This document shows, in pieces, positions 1 to 11,941 of a DNA stretch of 64,000 nucleotides. This DNA is from Stachybotrys elegans (lineage: Eukaryota > Ascomycota > Sordariomycetes > Hypocreales > Stachybotryaceae): contig JAGPNK010000023.1 of NCBI GenBank assembly GCA_020746835.1, positions 124,001 through 188,000 of the forward strand, in the 5' to 3' direction. Numbering within the stretch: position 1 is the first letter of the stretch; every line of letters begins with the position of its first letter. The notes under the pieces were generated by a model, which was not told where the DNA came from, did not search any database, and saw nothing but the letters and a program-made list of their open reading frames with translations. The position numbers and the translations under genes are program-made.

Positions 1-2658
1 AATAACGGAATCACTCGCCTCCCCTACTCCAGTACCAACTCCAAGCGAGTAAATGCCCCCATCAATAACCCAACGGCCGCTAACCCACCTGGCCGCATCT
101 CGTGTTCGGATATTCAGAGTAACACACTCGCGATTTCCGGGCTGGATTAGACTTGTCTTTTCGATGCCCACAAGTGCCTTGTCCTGGGGTGTCTGGTTAG
201 GCCAGACGTATACTTGGACAATTTGCTGCCCTGGGTAGGCACCAGTGTTGTCAACGTCGACGTGAACCGTCCAGCTATCCTCGCTCTCACGGACGCGGAT
301 GAGCGTAGTACTGAAGGATGTATAGCTCAAGCCAAATCCAAACCACCACTGCGGCGTCACGTCGGGGTTGTGGTTGAACCATCTATATCCAACCTGTGTC
401 TCTTCCTTGTAAAGCACCGTCTCTCCTACTCCAGGCCATGACTCTGGGTCTGCTTCGAATGGAAGATCAGAGTACTTTTGAGGCCAAGTACAAGGCAGCC
501 GGCCGGAAGGATTGGTGTATCCTAGCAGGACATCTGCCAACGCATTGCCAGCTTCTTGGCCGCCGTACCAGGCTTGGACAAATGTTGATACATCGTGGAT
601 CCAGGGAACTTCGACAGGCGATCCTGACTGATTGACATAGACAATGCTATGCGGACGCTTGGCGCGCTTGGCTAGAGCTTCTACAAGCTGGTTTTGGGCT
701 CCCGGAAGAGCCATGTCCTTGCGATCATAACCTTCGCTCTCCCATTCATCACTCAAACCAATGACGACAATTGTCGCATCACTCTCGTCTGCGAGGGCCA
801 CAGCTTCATCAATCATTGCCTCGGGTGTCGGTAACTCCTCAAGATAGCCGATGCGGACCGACGGGTGAGCCGCGAAAACGTGGTTGGCGTCCGCCGTGTA
901 AATACCATCCGGTCTGGTTGCCCATCCTTCTACCGTGATATTATACTTTTGATGTGTTTCCATTTTGGTGGTTCCTGTTGCTTCTGCACTCCCAAAAGCG
1001 TAAAAGGTCTCGCCCGGCTCAGTCCAGCTTCCGTTGTCGATAATAAGCTTTCCATCGACATACAGCCTCGATCCGCCGACGCTGCTCAGGCTGAAAGTAT
1101 GCCTGCCAGACTTGCTGGGTGTGACTGTTGACGTGATTCGGAACGAGTATGCAGGGACAGGGTCGACCTGGAAATCGAGAGGTGAGCTGTCCGACATGTC
1201 CACATTTGAGCTGCCACGAAACTGCGTCTCCTTGGTTGGTCCCGAAAGATCATTTGACAGGTAGTAGTCAACTCGGACAAGGTTCTGGGAGGGGTTGTGC
1301 CCATTCACAGCCCACTGGGACTCGGAAAAGAGAGGCAGCCACTTTCTGGCGTATGCGCCAAGCGTGTGTTTGACCGTGACATCAATGCCGTGGGTCATGG
1401 CGACAGCCCGGAATGATTCCATCGGACGGCTGAGATATTGTGGATTCATAGTTGCCGAGCCGCCGCCACCTGGTGTTCCATCCAAAGCGTTTGGCCCAAT
1501 GAATGCAACCTGCTTTCCAGCGAGCGACCTGGCCTTGAGCGGAAGGGTCTGCTGGGAGTTTTTGAGCAGGACTATGCCGGAAGCAGCGATATCTCTCATC
1601 AGTTTAATGTCTTCGGGAGTCGTACAAGAAATCTCCTGGCTATCGCGTGTCTTTTCGGCATCCTCGGGGCTCAGTCCAAGTAGGCCGTGCTTGCGAGCAA
1701 GACGCAGGACGCGCACCACCGACTCGTCTAAGGCGGCCATGAGTTTGGGGTCGTAGTTTGACTGTTCTATTGCGTCTAGAAGCTTCCTGCCTCGCCTCTC
1801 CGGTGGGCCTGGCATCTCGAGATCTAGGCCGGCCAGCAGACTCTCCAGTGTCGAGTTTGTGCCGCCCCAATCGCTCATCACGAGGCCTTTGAAGCCCCAT
1901 TCGCCACGCAGAATGTCGCGGATGATACGGGAGTTCATATCTAGGTGCTCCCCGTTCACGCAGTTATACGAGGTCATGATACAATCGGGCGGAGAGGCAG
2001 AGCATATCAGCACCTCAAACGGTCGCAGGTAGATCTCTCGAAGGGCCTTGTCCGAGATGACTGCGTTGATATTGAACCTGAGATGTTCTTGCTCGTTGGC
2101 CACACTGCATCCCAAGTTAACAATATTTCCAGGGGCCTCGCAGTGACACGCTCACAAATGCTTGGGGGTTGCCGCCACCTCTCCGGACTCTTGTACTCCT
2201 TTGACATATTCCACGGCAAGCCTGCCGCTCAGGAAGGGATCCTCGCCGAAACACTCAAAGTTCCTCCCTCCAAGGGGGTTTCTTGCGCAGCATATCGTTG
2301 GTGCGAGGAGTACATGCGCTGACTTTGTCTTGGCCTCCTTGCATAGCAGTCTTCCGAGGCTGTAAATCTGCGAGAGCGACCATGTTGCGGCCTGGCACAC
2401 CGGCCCAGGGACGAAGGCAGCCTTGGGACCGTCGACGGCGAACTTCCCCCTGACCCCGGAAGGGCCGTCTGACGTCTATACCCGCGTTGGCTTGGGGATT
2501 TTGTCGAGGTCAAGGAGTTTTCAGATACTCACCTTGATGGCACCGATCCCGAGCCTCGCGATGGGAGGCGTATGCCAGATGTCTGTTCCGGCCAGCAAGG
2601 CGACCTTTTCTTCCATGGTAAGACGCTGCATCAGCAGCGAGATATCAGTGGTAGACAT
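1..2658 (-). CDS. GH3 beta-glucosidase (intracellular type), 3' end outside window
   Basis: Hydrolyses terminal beta-D-glucosyl residues, for example cellobiose. Three exons are readable: 2658-2533, 2475-2156 and 2104 to the window edge. Both introns are GT-AG and restore canonical GH3 text: 'GAIKTSDGPSGVRG' across the first junction and 'KHFVANEQEH' across the second. The catalytic nucleophile Asp lies in 'VMSDWGG' near residue 226. A PA14-like insert follows the second GH3 domain (around 'GWATRPDGIYTADANH'), and an Fn3-like C-terminal domain is still open at base 1, so only the last few residues are missing. The start at 2658 gives 'MSTTDISLLMQRLTMEEK' with no signal peptide, which suggests a cytosolic enzyme. 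About 850 residues are visible, the usual size for this branch. It is divergent from the sugar transporter at 3416, which fits uptake followed by intracellular hydrolysis of a disaccharide (inference). Confidence 0.93.
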
Positions 2659-3415
2659 GGCGTCGACTCTACTCGCAAACGGTCTCCTTGTTGCTGGTTC
2701 TGGGCAGTTTGCATTGTCGGCTCATGTACCTTATCCGGGCTATAAATCCGGGTCGTAAAGGGCCGACACAAAACCTCGCAGGAGCTCTGCTAGGATCTTG
2801 CGGATCGGTATTGCCGACAGATTGCTGCAGGCCGGGATAGTCGCTGATGATAACTCTCAGCAGCTCTGCATCCTCGGTGTAGGCATGTCCTGCCGATTGT
2901 ACTTTGCGGGTCTGCAGTGGATTTCCCGTTATCTCTTTATCTTGCCGATATTCGCTCAACCGTGAGTATCGATATCGGAGATGATGCCAGTCAAAGCATA
3001 CCATTGGTCGAAACATTGGGGAAAGGCGGAATGCGATCGAGATCTCATCTTAGCACAGAGCCTAGCCCTACGCCACGGTGATACGGTGGTCGCGGATTAT
3101 TGGCTGGCTCAGATGTTATCTCCAAATGTCGGCGCTACGAGCTCCCTTCCCCATAGCCATGATAAGTATCCCCCAGCTCGCGGCATAGGACGGATTGGAG
3201 ATACCAGTCCATTTCAGCTCAAATGGGACTGTGGAGTCTTCGGAGCGTCGCCGGGTCGTTTGGTGCATGCCTACCATTACTTAAGTCGCGTGCTAGTATG
3301 ATGCAAGGAAGAAACACTCTGTATGTTCCCCTACCGTGTTGCCGTGGGTAGTTTAGCTTCACTGGTGCACTTGAACTGCCACCGTGTCTCATACATCGAC
3401 TGGCACAACATCATC
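2659..3415. promoter_or_regulatory. Divergent promoter between beta-glucosidase and sugar transporter
   Basis: These 757 bases contain no convincing gene and lie between two head-to-head genes. Near 2735-2760 a TATAAA-like stretch ('GCTATAAATCC') is flanked by two CCGGG pentamers. I could not assign a known regulator site. Shared control of the pair is inferred from orientation only. Confidence 0.5.
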
Positions 3416-5167
3416 ATGGATTCTTCTGCTGTGCCTGCCACGTCTTCCGGGCGTGATAACAATGGCACGTATCTGCTCGTCATGATCTGCTTTGTTGTCA
3501 CGGCAAACTCGGGTACCCAAGGCTACGACTCGTCAATGATGGTGAGCGACTCCTTGATCAGAAGGCCGGCATGAGCTGATACGTTGTAATGTAGAACGGC
3601 CTGCAGATATTACCTTCATACACTGAATATTTTGACCTCACAACCGCTACCACGGCACTAAACGTTGCGGTTGTTTTCGCTGGTTCCGTCCTGGCTATGC
3701 CCATTGCTGGTCCCATCATAGATCGGTTCGGTCGCAAATGGGGGGTGGCCATCACGGCCATAATTGCCATGATCGGGGCGGCGATCCAGGGCGCAGCTGT
3801 CCACACCGCAATGTTTTGTATCGGCAGGCTGCTTGTTGGTGTTTCCGTCACGACTGGTGCCACCGCTGCTCCGACGTATGTCAACCGTCACTCAACCACG
3901 AGAGCCTGGTCACTGATCAAATGCCAGGTACATTTCCGAACTGGCCCATCCCAAGAACCGTGCTTTCATGGGCGGTCTCTACGGGGCCTCTTGGTACATT
4001 GGGAGTCTATTGGCCGCAGGCATCACCTATGGCAGTCAATACATTGACAACACCTGGTCGTGGCGTCTACCCTCTCTTGTAAGTCTTTCGACAAATCCCC
4101 GCCACGATTGCTGACACGTCGTACAGCTCCAACTCATACCTTCCATCTTGTGCATCATCCCATTGCCATTCCTCCCTGAAAGCCCACGTTGGTTAATCTA
4201 CAAGGACCGCCATGAAGAAGCCAGAGCCATCCTGGTCAAGTATCACGGGAATGGAGACCCTGAATCCACTGTTGTGCAAGTAGAGTACGCCGAGATGTGT
4301 CAGACGCTGGAGTACGAGAAAACGATCCAGAAGACTAATTTCAAAGCCCTTGTTCAAACACGTCCAAACCGATGGAGACTTGGTATTGTCACAGCAGTTG
4401 CACGTACGTTATCCCACGGGTCATCTTGTGTCTTCTGCTGACCCGCGAGTAGTATTCTGCCAGCTTAGCGGAAACAACATCATAACGTATTACCTCGGCA
4501 GTGTCCTTGATGCAGCAGGCATCACTGACCAACAGACGCAACTTGGAATCAACATTGGCCTCAGCATATTCAATTTAGCTTGTGCGGCAGTTGGGGCCTG
4601 GACCACCGATAGAATCGGTCGACGACAAGGCTTCTGTGAGTTTATTCCACCTCCCTCCGCCCTTTCTGGACAAAATCTTATTGTGGTGCCTATGCAGTGT
4701 TTGTGACAGTATCCATGTCCCTCTTTCTTATTATTGTTGCTGTTCTCACGAAACAGTACGGGAGCAGCCCGACCTTCTCCTCGTCCGCCGCCCAGGTCGC
4801 CATGATCTTTCTATTCTATGGCTGCTACTCCTTCGTCTGGACCCCTTTGGCCACACTGTATCCTGTCGAAGTTCTTTCATATTCCATCCGTGCCAACGGT
4901 CTGGGCTACTTCAACGGTGTGTGCTATGCGACCGCGTTCCTCAACACGTATGTGATTCCATATGCCATGGAGTGGTCAGCATGGGGATTCTACCTCACCA
5001 CCGCTTTCTATAACCTGCTTATCGAAGTCCCCATCATCTACTTCTACTTTGTGGCAACGGAGCGTAAGACGCTTGAGGAGGTCGACATCATCTTTGAAGG
5101 TATCCGACACGTTGACCTAGATGTCACTGTGCACGAAGTGATTGGGGATAATAGCAAGAAGTTATAG
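3416..5167 (+). CDS. MFS sugar transporter (lactose/cellodextrin/hexose type)
   Basis: A 12-helix sugar/H+ symporter of the MFS sugar-porter family in the plasma membrane. Six exons (3416-3541, 3595-3875, 3928-4078, 4127-4403, 4453-4635, 4698-5167) join without phase errors into 495 residues. Signature motifs visible: 'DRFGRKWG' after TM2, 'PESPRWL' before the central loop, and 'DRIGRRQG' in the C-terminal half. The final cytoplasmic helix 'TERKTLEEVDIIFEG' is typical of the family. The ATG at 3416 is chosen because it gives a short charged N-terminus followed directly by TM1. The substrate cannot be read from sequence; the divergent beta-glucosidase suggests a beta-disaccharide such as cellobiose or lactose, with hexose as the alternative. 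Confidence 0.93.
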
Positions 5168-5381
5168 CAAGTCAACGTGCTCAGATATAACACCTAAGCT
5201 AACGAAGCCATAACCCCGATGCTGTAATCGTTAGAATCTTTAAACTAGTCAGAATGATAGAACCTACATAATGCCCATAAAAGCCAGTAATAACTGTTCC
5301 TGTGGCAAACCTAACTGGCCGCATCTGTTTCTGGTGTGAATACCTATTAAGTAGAAGTGTTCTGCCTCGATTCGTTTCCAA

Positions 5382-7342
5382 CTATATTGATGTCAGCTTC
5401 TCAGGATAGAACAATGTTCTAAAGGAAGCAAATGTACTCGCCTGCACGGATCGCAGAATTTCACATCCAGTGAAGACAGCGAGGTCAAAACTGGAAGCAT
5501 AAAAACGACAAGGAGCAGTTGCCACATGAGTGTCAATGGCCAAAGAAACGATGCGCTCGCCTCCTGCACCGTCTATTGGCCAGAACTTTGTCCAGGAACC
5601 TTTGTCAGGACCGAGAGGCTCGGATTGACGATTTTGGTGGGCTCCACCATATGTAAAGCAGAAAGAGTCCACTATGTTGCCTACTTCTTCCTCCTGGCAA
5701 TAGTTGATGCCTGTTATGTGCCCAAGGCTGCTGCCTCCTCCGCCTCCAAAATGAATCCAGGATAACGGCTGAAAATCGCCCGACAACGGCTCGTGGCCGG
5801 CAAAAGAATCCTGATTGAAACACACATTGCGCGGAGGGAGGCCAGGATACCATATTGCAGCATGGCGAATGTTCATGCTGGTCAATGGGACAACTGAGTT
5901 ACGTTGGCTTCCACAGACTGCGAGGGCTGTCACCTTGTATCCCTGGAAGGCTGTTAGCTTATGCTCCTGGCCAAGAGTTGACTTTGACTCGCATCTAGTG
6001 TGACCCTCAAGCCTCTTACCGGCTGCTTCATGATGAGACGCTCACTTTGTGGCACATGTCTATCAACCCGACCTGCCCAGTTGGACACTTGCCGACCTTT
6101 GCCAATGACTTGCAAGGCTCTCACACCGCCAAGGGCCATGCCCACACAAAAGCCGTGGAATGCCGTTACATGACATATTGTTTCGTTCTCGAATGAGTAC
6201 CCCGCCATCTGCTCGCGACCATCTCCATCAATCAGCCTAATACCGGTAATATAATCCCAGTAACCCGCATTCAACACTGCGATTCGTATCTCCATGGCGC
6301 CATCCGGAATGTTCATGTCAATGACGGTGGTTGGGACGCTGCCGTCTGCGGGCGCATCTAGTTCTTGGAGTGATAATCGCGCGCCTCTGTTAATGGAGAT
6401 CCACCGGGTACAGCCCGACCAACTTGTTTGCAGGCTCGGCAGCTTATGCACGCGAGGTGTCTGTAGGACCGGCAACAGGCCCCGAGCCAGTTTCCATACA
6501 CGGCCTCGACTGATAGTCTCAGGTTTGGAGACAAAATTATGACGTCCGAAGAGGCGATAAAGGTGAAGGAGTTCTTCGGCTGTCTTACTTTGAGTGATGC
6601 CCCAGACCTCGAAAAGATGTCCGTTCTCGCCATCCGGATGGAATCGCGATGACCAAAATGCATGGCTATAGAAGAGATGATGAAACGACCGAGATACCAA
6701 GCGAAGATTTAGGGCATCTCTTGTCCCTAGGTTCTCCAGAATATTCTGCTGTAACTCGCGAGGAAGCCGTGAAAAGGGATCCAAGTGGCTGGCAGACTTG
6801 AATACTGACATGCACCCACTTGGAGCATGCTCCACTACTGTTGATAGCACATCAAATACATGCGCCCCGTCGAATGGGTTTGAGACGCCTATAGTAGCAG
6901 GAGGACTAGGACCCTCAGTGGGATGATAGATGTCGTTCCATGGAAATCTGTCTCGGCCGGAGGCAAGGGTGAGTATGCCTCCGAAATCTTGACCCCATTC
7001 CACTCCGTGTCGCTGTCGTGGAAAGGGAAGCGATAAGCAGGCATCCACGAATCGTTCCAACGAGATTTCCATGGGATGGCTGGCTTTTTGTAGGAGATTC
7101 CAGCAGGAATCATGAAGAGCAAATCCATACGGTCCAGTGCCAGGACCGCAAGGCACAATGGGGACTTGCAGCCGCTGGTTCGGGTCGATCATAGAGTCCC
7201 ATCGCTGCGATGAGTCTCTGGGTGGCGTCCAAATTTGGACATTGTCTGAAAGACCAACACCAGAGATATAAGTGCCTGTGCCATTGAAGTCGGAATCAGG
7301 GCCATTGCGATAGACTATTTGTGGCCGTGTGAGTGTGGGCAT
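5382..7342 (-). CDS. F-box protein with DUF7600-like C-terminal region
   Basis: Two exons, 7342-6020 and 5942-5382, join across a 76-nt intron (GTAAGA donor, GCTAAC branch site, TTCCAG acceptor) into 627 residues. Reading through the intron instead would stop after 462 residues. The F-box lies at about residues 186-225 ('FSRLPRELQQNILENLG'). Its likely role is a substrate adaptor for an SCF ubiquitin ligase through Skp1. Following it is a large region typical of fungal F-box proteins of the DUF7600 type, with 'ISINRGARLSLQEL' and the glycine-rich 'WIHFGGGGGSS'. The target is unknown. Exact 3' exon structure is less certain than the 5' part. Confidence 0.8.
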
Positions 7343-7864
7343 CGCATGCTAAAGGCTGTCACTCACTCAATCTGTATTCACGCCGCCACCCCTTACCGTA
7401 TCCCTCGATACAGACACCACACAAAGAGCAGTGGCTATCGCCAAACATTTTTAGCTAGTGTATGGTGTTTTTTTGCTTAGCTTTCCTGGTGTATAGACGC
7501 GAGTGAGTACCAAGTCTAATGAATAGGAAGGATGTAGTGGGTTGTAGAGGGTGTTTCGAGGGAAGTGCCCATGTCCTTATAGGTGCAAATGGCGGCTGCC
7601 TGGGATGACTGCATCGCGGCGTATGGCATCTGACATAAGACTGAAATGAGGAACCAACACACAAATGACTCGTCATCAACAAACTCAGCCAAGTGATTAA
7701 GCATAGCCCATTTTCATCTTGGCATTTCACTAGGTTTCTGAAACTAGCTAGAACCCTAGTGTACTCCAGGCGCCTACCACAGAACAAGGAGACGGTACAT
7801 CAGAGCAAACACGCGGTATTCTTGGAGGTTTTTCTTCAATCCTCATGCGGGTGATAATGCCCGC
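7343..7864. other. Intergenic, no gene seen
   Basis: A stretch of about 520 bases between the F-box gene start and the HET gene stop. Several short open frames occur on the minus strand but none shows family-like sequence or intron signals. It should hold the F-box promoter and the HET gene terminator. Confidence 0.5.
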
Positions 7865-9867
7865 TTAAACTAGCGCTACACATTCAAACTTCAAGTCCTC
7901 TCCGCGGATAATTCCAACTCCATTGTACTTCTCCAAAGTCCACAACTCGCCATTCATGATACCATGAACATAGCACTCCCCAACAACTACTTTTTCCCCT
8001 GCTGTTTTTTCGAAGCATCCCTCAATATGAACGGCACAGAGCCACCCAACAGGTCCCAAACTTGATCCCCGGCAGCCAAGCGGTCTGGTCCCAGCCCAAT
8101 CAATCCATTGTCAGTTTTGAAGATGATTCGGTTGTGCAGGAAGGTCTTGGCCATGGATGCGATGTAGTCAGCAACAGAATGTCCTGTCTTCGTCCCGAAT
8201 ATCCGCTGCCCAATTGTTCCGGAGAAGGACAAGCGGGGCTTGGGTACTTTATAGCCAAGGACGTCGATGGCCAACTCGCAAAGATATAGAAAGCTCTCGA
8301 GATCGAGAACCCCGCCATCCGTCTCCTTCGCGTAAGCCTGGTTGCACTTCTTCACGGCCTCCTCAAGCTTCGATTTTAGTTCTGGACTCACAAGCCGCGG
8401 GTTGGTGTCGTTATAATGGGAGATGGACTTTATTGTCTTCTTGACAAAGGCTGTAATCATTTCTGGAGATGGAAGATGATTTGTCGACAGCGTACGGAGC
8501 AAAGCCAAACTAGGCTTCTCTCCTGTTTGCTGGTACGTCTGTGGCAACGAGAGAGAGTCAAGCAGGCGCTTGAAGAGTGGGAGAAATGTGTTCCAGCCCG
8601 TAACGGGCGCGGCTGATAGGCTTTCGCCATTCATCAATGCCTTGATCAGTTTATTACCCCGATAAACGGATTTTACAGTGCAGAGTCGAGCACCTCTCAG
8701 GATTAGCTTGTTACCAGGTGGTGGCTTAAGAACGTGTTTGCCCGGTTGACCCATGTTGATATTGTAAAAATCCGCCTTTTCCGGCCAGTCGAACCCGTAC
8801 AAGTAAGCAGTCCTTCGCGGGAGACGCCAGTCTGGAACCCATGAGGGCAGATCCTTGCCCTGATAGCCCGTCATTACGCTTGACAGGATCGACAGGCCTT
8901 GCTCCTGGATGATCATTGCCCGAGCATAGCGGGTATAGACTTCTGCGACCGAGAGATTGTAGTTAGGGCCCACGTCGAGCAGGTTATGGGTATGGGCAAG
9001 CCCTAGCAATGCAAATATCTTGTCCCTAGGATCCATCGCTTGTAAATTCCGGGTCAAGGGCAAGAATACGGAAAGGCTTGGTCTCTCTCCAGCCAAGTTT
9101 TTGCCATAGAAACGCGACGAGACGGCTAGGCAATCTGCTGCATCTCTAAATACCCCCTGCGATAGCCCACGCGACTCTAGTGTTTCAAACGCCGTGGCGA
9201 TAGTTGCCCATCCGATTTCATACTCGCCGCAGAGTACCTGCGCGTCCCGTGCGAGACAGAGCTCTTGGAAGGTCCACGCACGCCGGAACCATGCGCGGCC
9301 GATAAAGGCAGACACGTGGGCGAGCATCCTAGTCTCGAACTCCGCAAAGTCATGACCCTTTGGCTTCTTTTTGTCGCTCAGTGATTCAAGGTAGCTGAAG
9401 GCGGCGAATGTGTTCGAATCGTGCTGGCCCGTCCATATTAACACTTTGGATGCCTTGGCGTATATTTCTTTCATCAAGGAAATCTGGTGATTTCGCTCAG
9501 GCACATCTTGTTGGTTGATGCAGATGGCGTCAATCCACAGATCAACACTATCTTGATGATCTCGCAGCCGCTTCAATACCTCAACCACGCTGGAGGTGAC
9601 CGAAAGAGGCCTCTCGTTGCATTGGACTGATTCGTTCAATTTGGGGTTACCCCAGACATACGACACGGCTGCGTAGCCCCGTTTTGGGGCCTCTGCGGCA
9701 GAGCGAGATTCGAGTGATAGTGAGATCTTGTCTCGGGCGTGACCAGGATGAAGTGAGATTACTCTTATTTCATCGGGGCCAATGGCGCTATATTGATAGG
9801 AGGGCCCATCGTCGCTTTGAAGAATATTGTGTGGCACATTACGCCATAAATCGAGAATATTATTCAT
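7865..9867 (-). CDS. HET-domain protein (heterokaryon incompatibility type), one frameshift near 3' end
   Basis: The HET domain covers about residues 60-145, with the canonical blocks 'AAVSYVWGNP', 'DLWIDAICINQQD' and 'LMKEIYAKASKVLIWTG'. HET proteins act in non-self recognition and can trigger cell death on fusion of unlike strains; most paralogs in a genome have no known partner. The main frame runs from 9867 to a stop at 7987 (626 residues). The conserved family ending, 'GECYVHGIMNGE', lies in the next frame down to 7865. One extra A in the AAAAA run near 7993 would join them, so a one-base deletion (real or assembly error) is inferred. If real, the protein loses about 40 residues. Confidence 0.88.
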
Positions 9868-10207
9868 GGCTAGCCCTTGTCCGAAACATCCGGAGCGCTA
9901 GGTTTTGACACTTGACTTGACGATTTGGAATCAGATGTTAAAGTGAGGGGCTCATGATAGTGGAGAAACCCGCCTAGCCACTTACCATTGCTTATGCATG
10001 CACATATATAACAATGAGAAAATGAGTACAGTATAGGGTAACTCGTTAGAGAAGCAATAAAAGAATAAATAAAAGAGGTACTAAATTTCTTCCATATATA
10101 AACCAGTTTACTACTTTATTTCTTTATTAAACTCTGGATTAATTGAGAATCTATTATATACTTGCAGATAGAGTAAAGAAATGCAAATTCGCTATTATAT
10201 TATATTA
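9868..10207. other. AT-rich intergenic spacer
   Basis: Strikingly AT-rich between about 9990 and 10210, with runs of TATAT and TTATT and no coding signal. It separates the 5' end of the HET gene from the 3' end of the archaemetzincin. Confidence 0.55.
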
Positions 10208-11602
10208 CTAGTTATCAAGTTCCTCCAACCGACCAGTAATCCATGCATGAAACGTCTTCCAAAGGCCGACATTACCCCATGTTATACACACTGCTGCGAG
10301 TGCCTTGTACCTAGCTATAACCCATTCCAACTCCTCGCTCTCTCTCCTAGAAGCGTCCCTGGCTTTGCCCTTGCCTTTGGTACCACTTGCCTCGCTCATC
10401 ACTCCAAACGCCAGCTTGGACAGACACACAGCACAGAGATAGGGAGGCTGGCGAGCGTCCTCCGAGATTGTGGCAACGCCCTGCATCACGCACGCATAGT
10501 ACACGCAGTGGTCGAGCCCAAAGCAATGGCCTAGCTCGTGGCTTGCTGTGCGACAGGTACGTGCCAGCCACATGGCTGCCCAGCCGGTCTTAGACGTCAT
10601 CTTTGGTATCATGATAGATTTTGTGGCGGCCTTGAGTGCCCGCGACATGGGCGTGTCGCGGGTGGCAACGACAAAAGTTGCATCGTCATCGGTAGTTCGG
10701 CTGTCCCACATGTAGTCCACGAGAGATATGCAATGCGAGGCGGGCCATGCATGAAGATGTTCTACATCTGCAAACAAGTCGAGACCCGGGTGATATCGGA
10801 ACGACGACACCACAGATATACGGGAGCCGCCAAAGGCTCGACCGCAACAAAAGTCGTCTTCATCGCTCTCATATGTGTCATGGTGCACAAGAAGAACGAC
10901 GGCATAAGCATCGGCAGGTACGGTGGCGTCCAGGACATCAAGAAGATCCAGTAAGTTGAGCTGGCCTATAGCCACTCCGTCTTTTGATGGGCGATGGCGG
11001 ATCGCCGTGACGCTTCCATCAGGGGCAGCAAGACCGACTTTCCCCTCAGAGTTGTTCGATTTAGCGCGTCTTTTCCCCAAGGGCACGAACCGGTAGTGGC
11101 TGCTAGGTAAGGATTTTACGTCCAATCCGTGATAGAAAGCCGCCAAGTAGTTGGTTATATCTTGGACTCGAGGTTGCGGCAAGTCTGACGGGAAAGATCT
11201 CAGTCGATTCTGCTTGGGAATCACAGGGTCTATCCAACCACGCATGTCTGCTACTTCTTGGTCGATCTCGGGCGCATCAATGACATAAAGAGTCCTTCTC
11301 TCAGACGTGATGGGGTTTCGTTCCTTTTCCCGGGCCCAGGCGCACAAGGATTGCGGCGGGTATTCGGGGTCTTCCTCCAGCTCATCGCCTGGAAGTACCA
11401 GTGGTGCGGGGAACGTTGACGCCGGCGAAAGCTGGTCCAGTGTCTGTGACTTGGTAACACGGCCGCTGAGACAAGTGGCAGCAAGCCGTTGCTGTGGCGT
11501 GGGTTGTCTGTAGGTGGAGCCTTTAGTGGCGTGGGCAGACACACCAACAAAGGCAACTACATGGGAGCCCTCGCAATCAATACCTGGGACGGCAGAGGCC
11601 AT
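10208..11602 (-). CDS. Archaemetzincin-type zinc metallopeptidase (M54)
   Basis: Single exon, 464 residues. The extended zinc site 'HELGHCFGLDH' sits at about residues 352-362, followed by the archaemetzincin cysteine pattern: a Cys soon after the His motif, then 'CVMQG', and 'PYLCAVCLSKL', which together build the second structural zinc site. The catalytic Glu is the E of HELGH. Archaemetzincins are aminopeptidase-like peptidases of poorly known role, found in archaea, vertebrates and scattered fungi. The N-terminal 100 residues are Ser/Pro-rich and unlike the core. No signal peptide is evident. It is divergent from the M3 peptidase at 11942 with a short shared promoter. Confidence 0.9.
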   Translation of the reverse strand: MASAVPGIDCEGSHVVAFVGVSAHATKGSTYRQPTPQQRLAATCLSGRVTKSQTLDQLSPASTFPAPLVLPGDELEEDPEYPPQSLCAWAREKERNPITSERRTLYVIDAPEIDQEVADMRGWIDPVIPKQNRLRSFPSDLPQPRVQDITNYLAAFYHGLDVKSLPSSHYRFVPLGKRRAKSNNSEGKVGLAAPDGSVTAIRHRPSKDGVAIGQLNLLDLLDVLDATVPADAYAVVLLVHHDTYESDEDDFCCGRAFGGSRISVVSSFRYHPGLDLFADVEHLHAWPASHCISLVDYMWDSRTTDDDATFVVATRDTPMSRALKAATKSIMIPKMTSKTGWAAMWLARTCRTASHELGHCFGLDHCVYYACVMQGVATISEDARQPPYLCAVCLSKLAFGVMSEASGTKGKGKARDASRRESEELEWVIARYKALAAVCITWGNVGLWKTFHAWITGRLEELDN

Positions 11603-11941
11603 GTTGCACTCTTCAGTTGGTGTGAGACAAATGAGGACGAGAAATGGTGGAGGTTTTGATTGAAAACCACGAAGTGGGGCAAGCTGACAGCGAATGGTTG
11701 CCTATCCCGCTGATCCAGCCGGTGGCAATGTGGCTTAGACGTCGGACTCGAGCTTGTGGTAAATGATAAAACCCGCCGACAGACCCCGCAGTCTCAGCCC
11801 TCATCCCATTACCCCCCATCAGGCATCTGTCGGTCAGCCCAATTCACCCTCGACCGTCACCATACCACGCCTCCCGCAGCTCTGTAAAGTCCGTCTCCCT
11901 TAAACATTCTGCTCGGCTGCCGGGAATCTGTTTCCGTCATC
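11603..11941. promoter_or_regulatory. Divergent promoter of two metallopeptidase genes
   Basis: A 339-base spacer between head-to-head archaemetzincin and M3 peptidase genes. Pyrimidine-rich stretches occur just upstream of the ATG at 11942, as usual for fungal promoters. No specific factor site was recognised. Confidence 0.5.

Noticed and set aside
5954..6019. Stop ending the F-box frame at 462 residues
   Set aside because: A GTAAGA donor, GCTAAC branch site and TTCCAG acceptor remove this stretch, and the downstream exon continues the family sequence.
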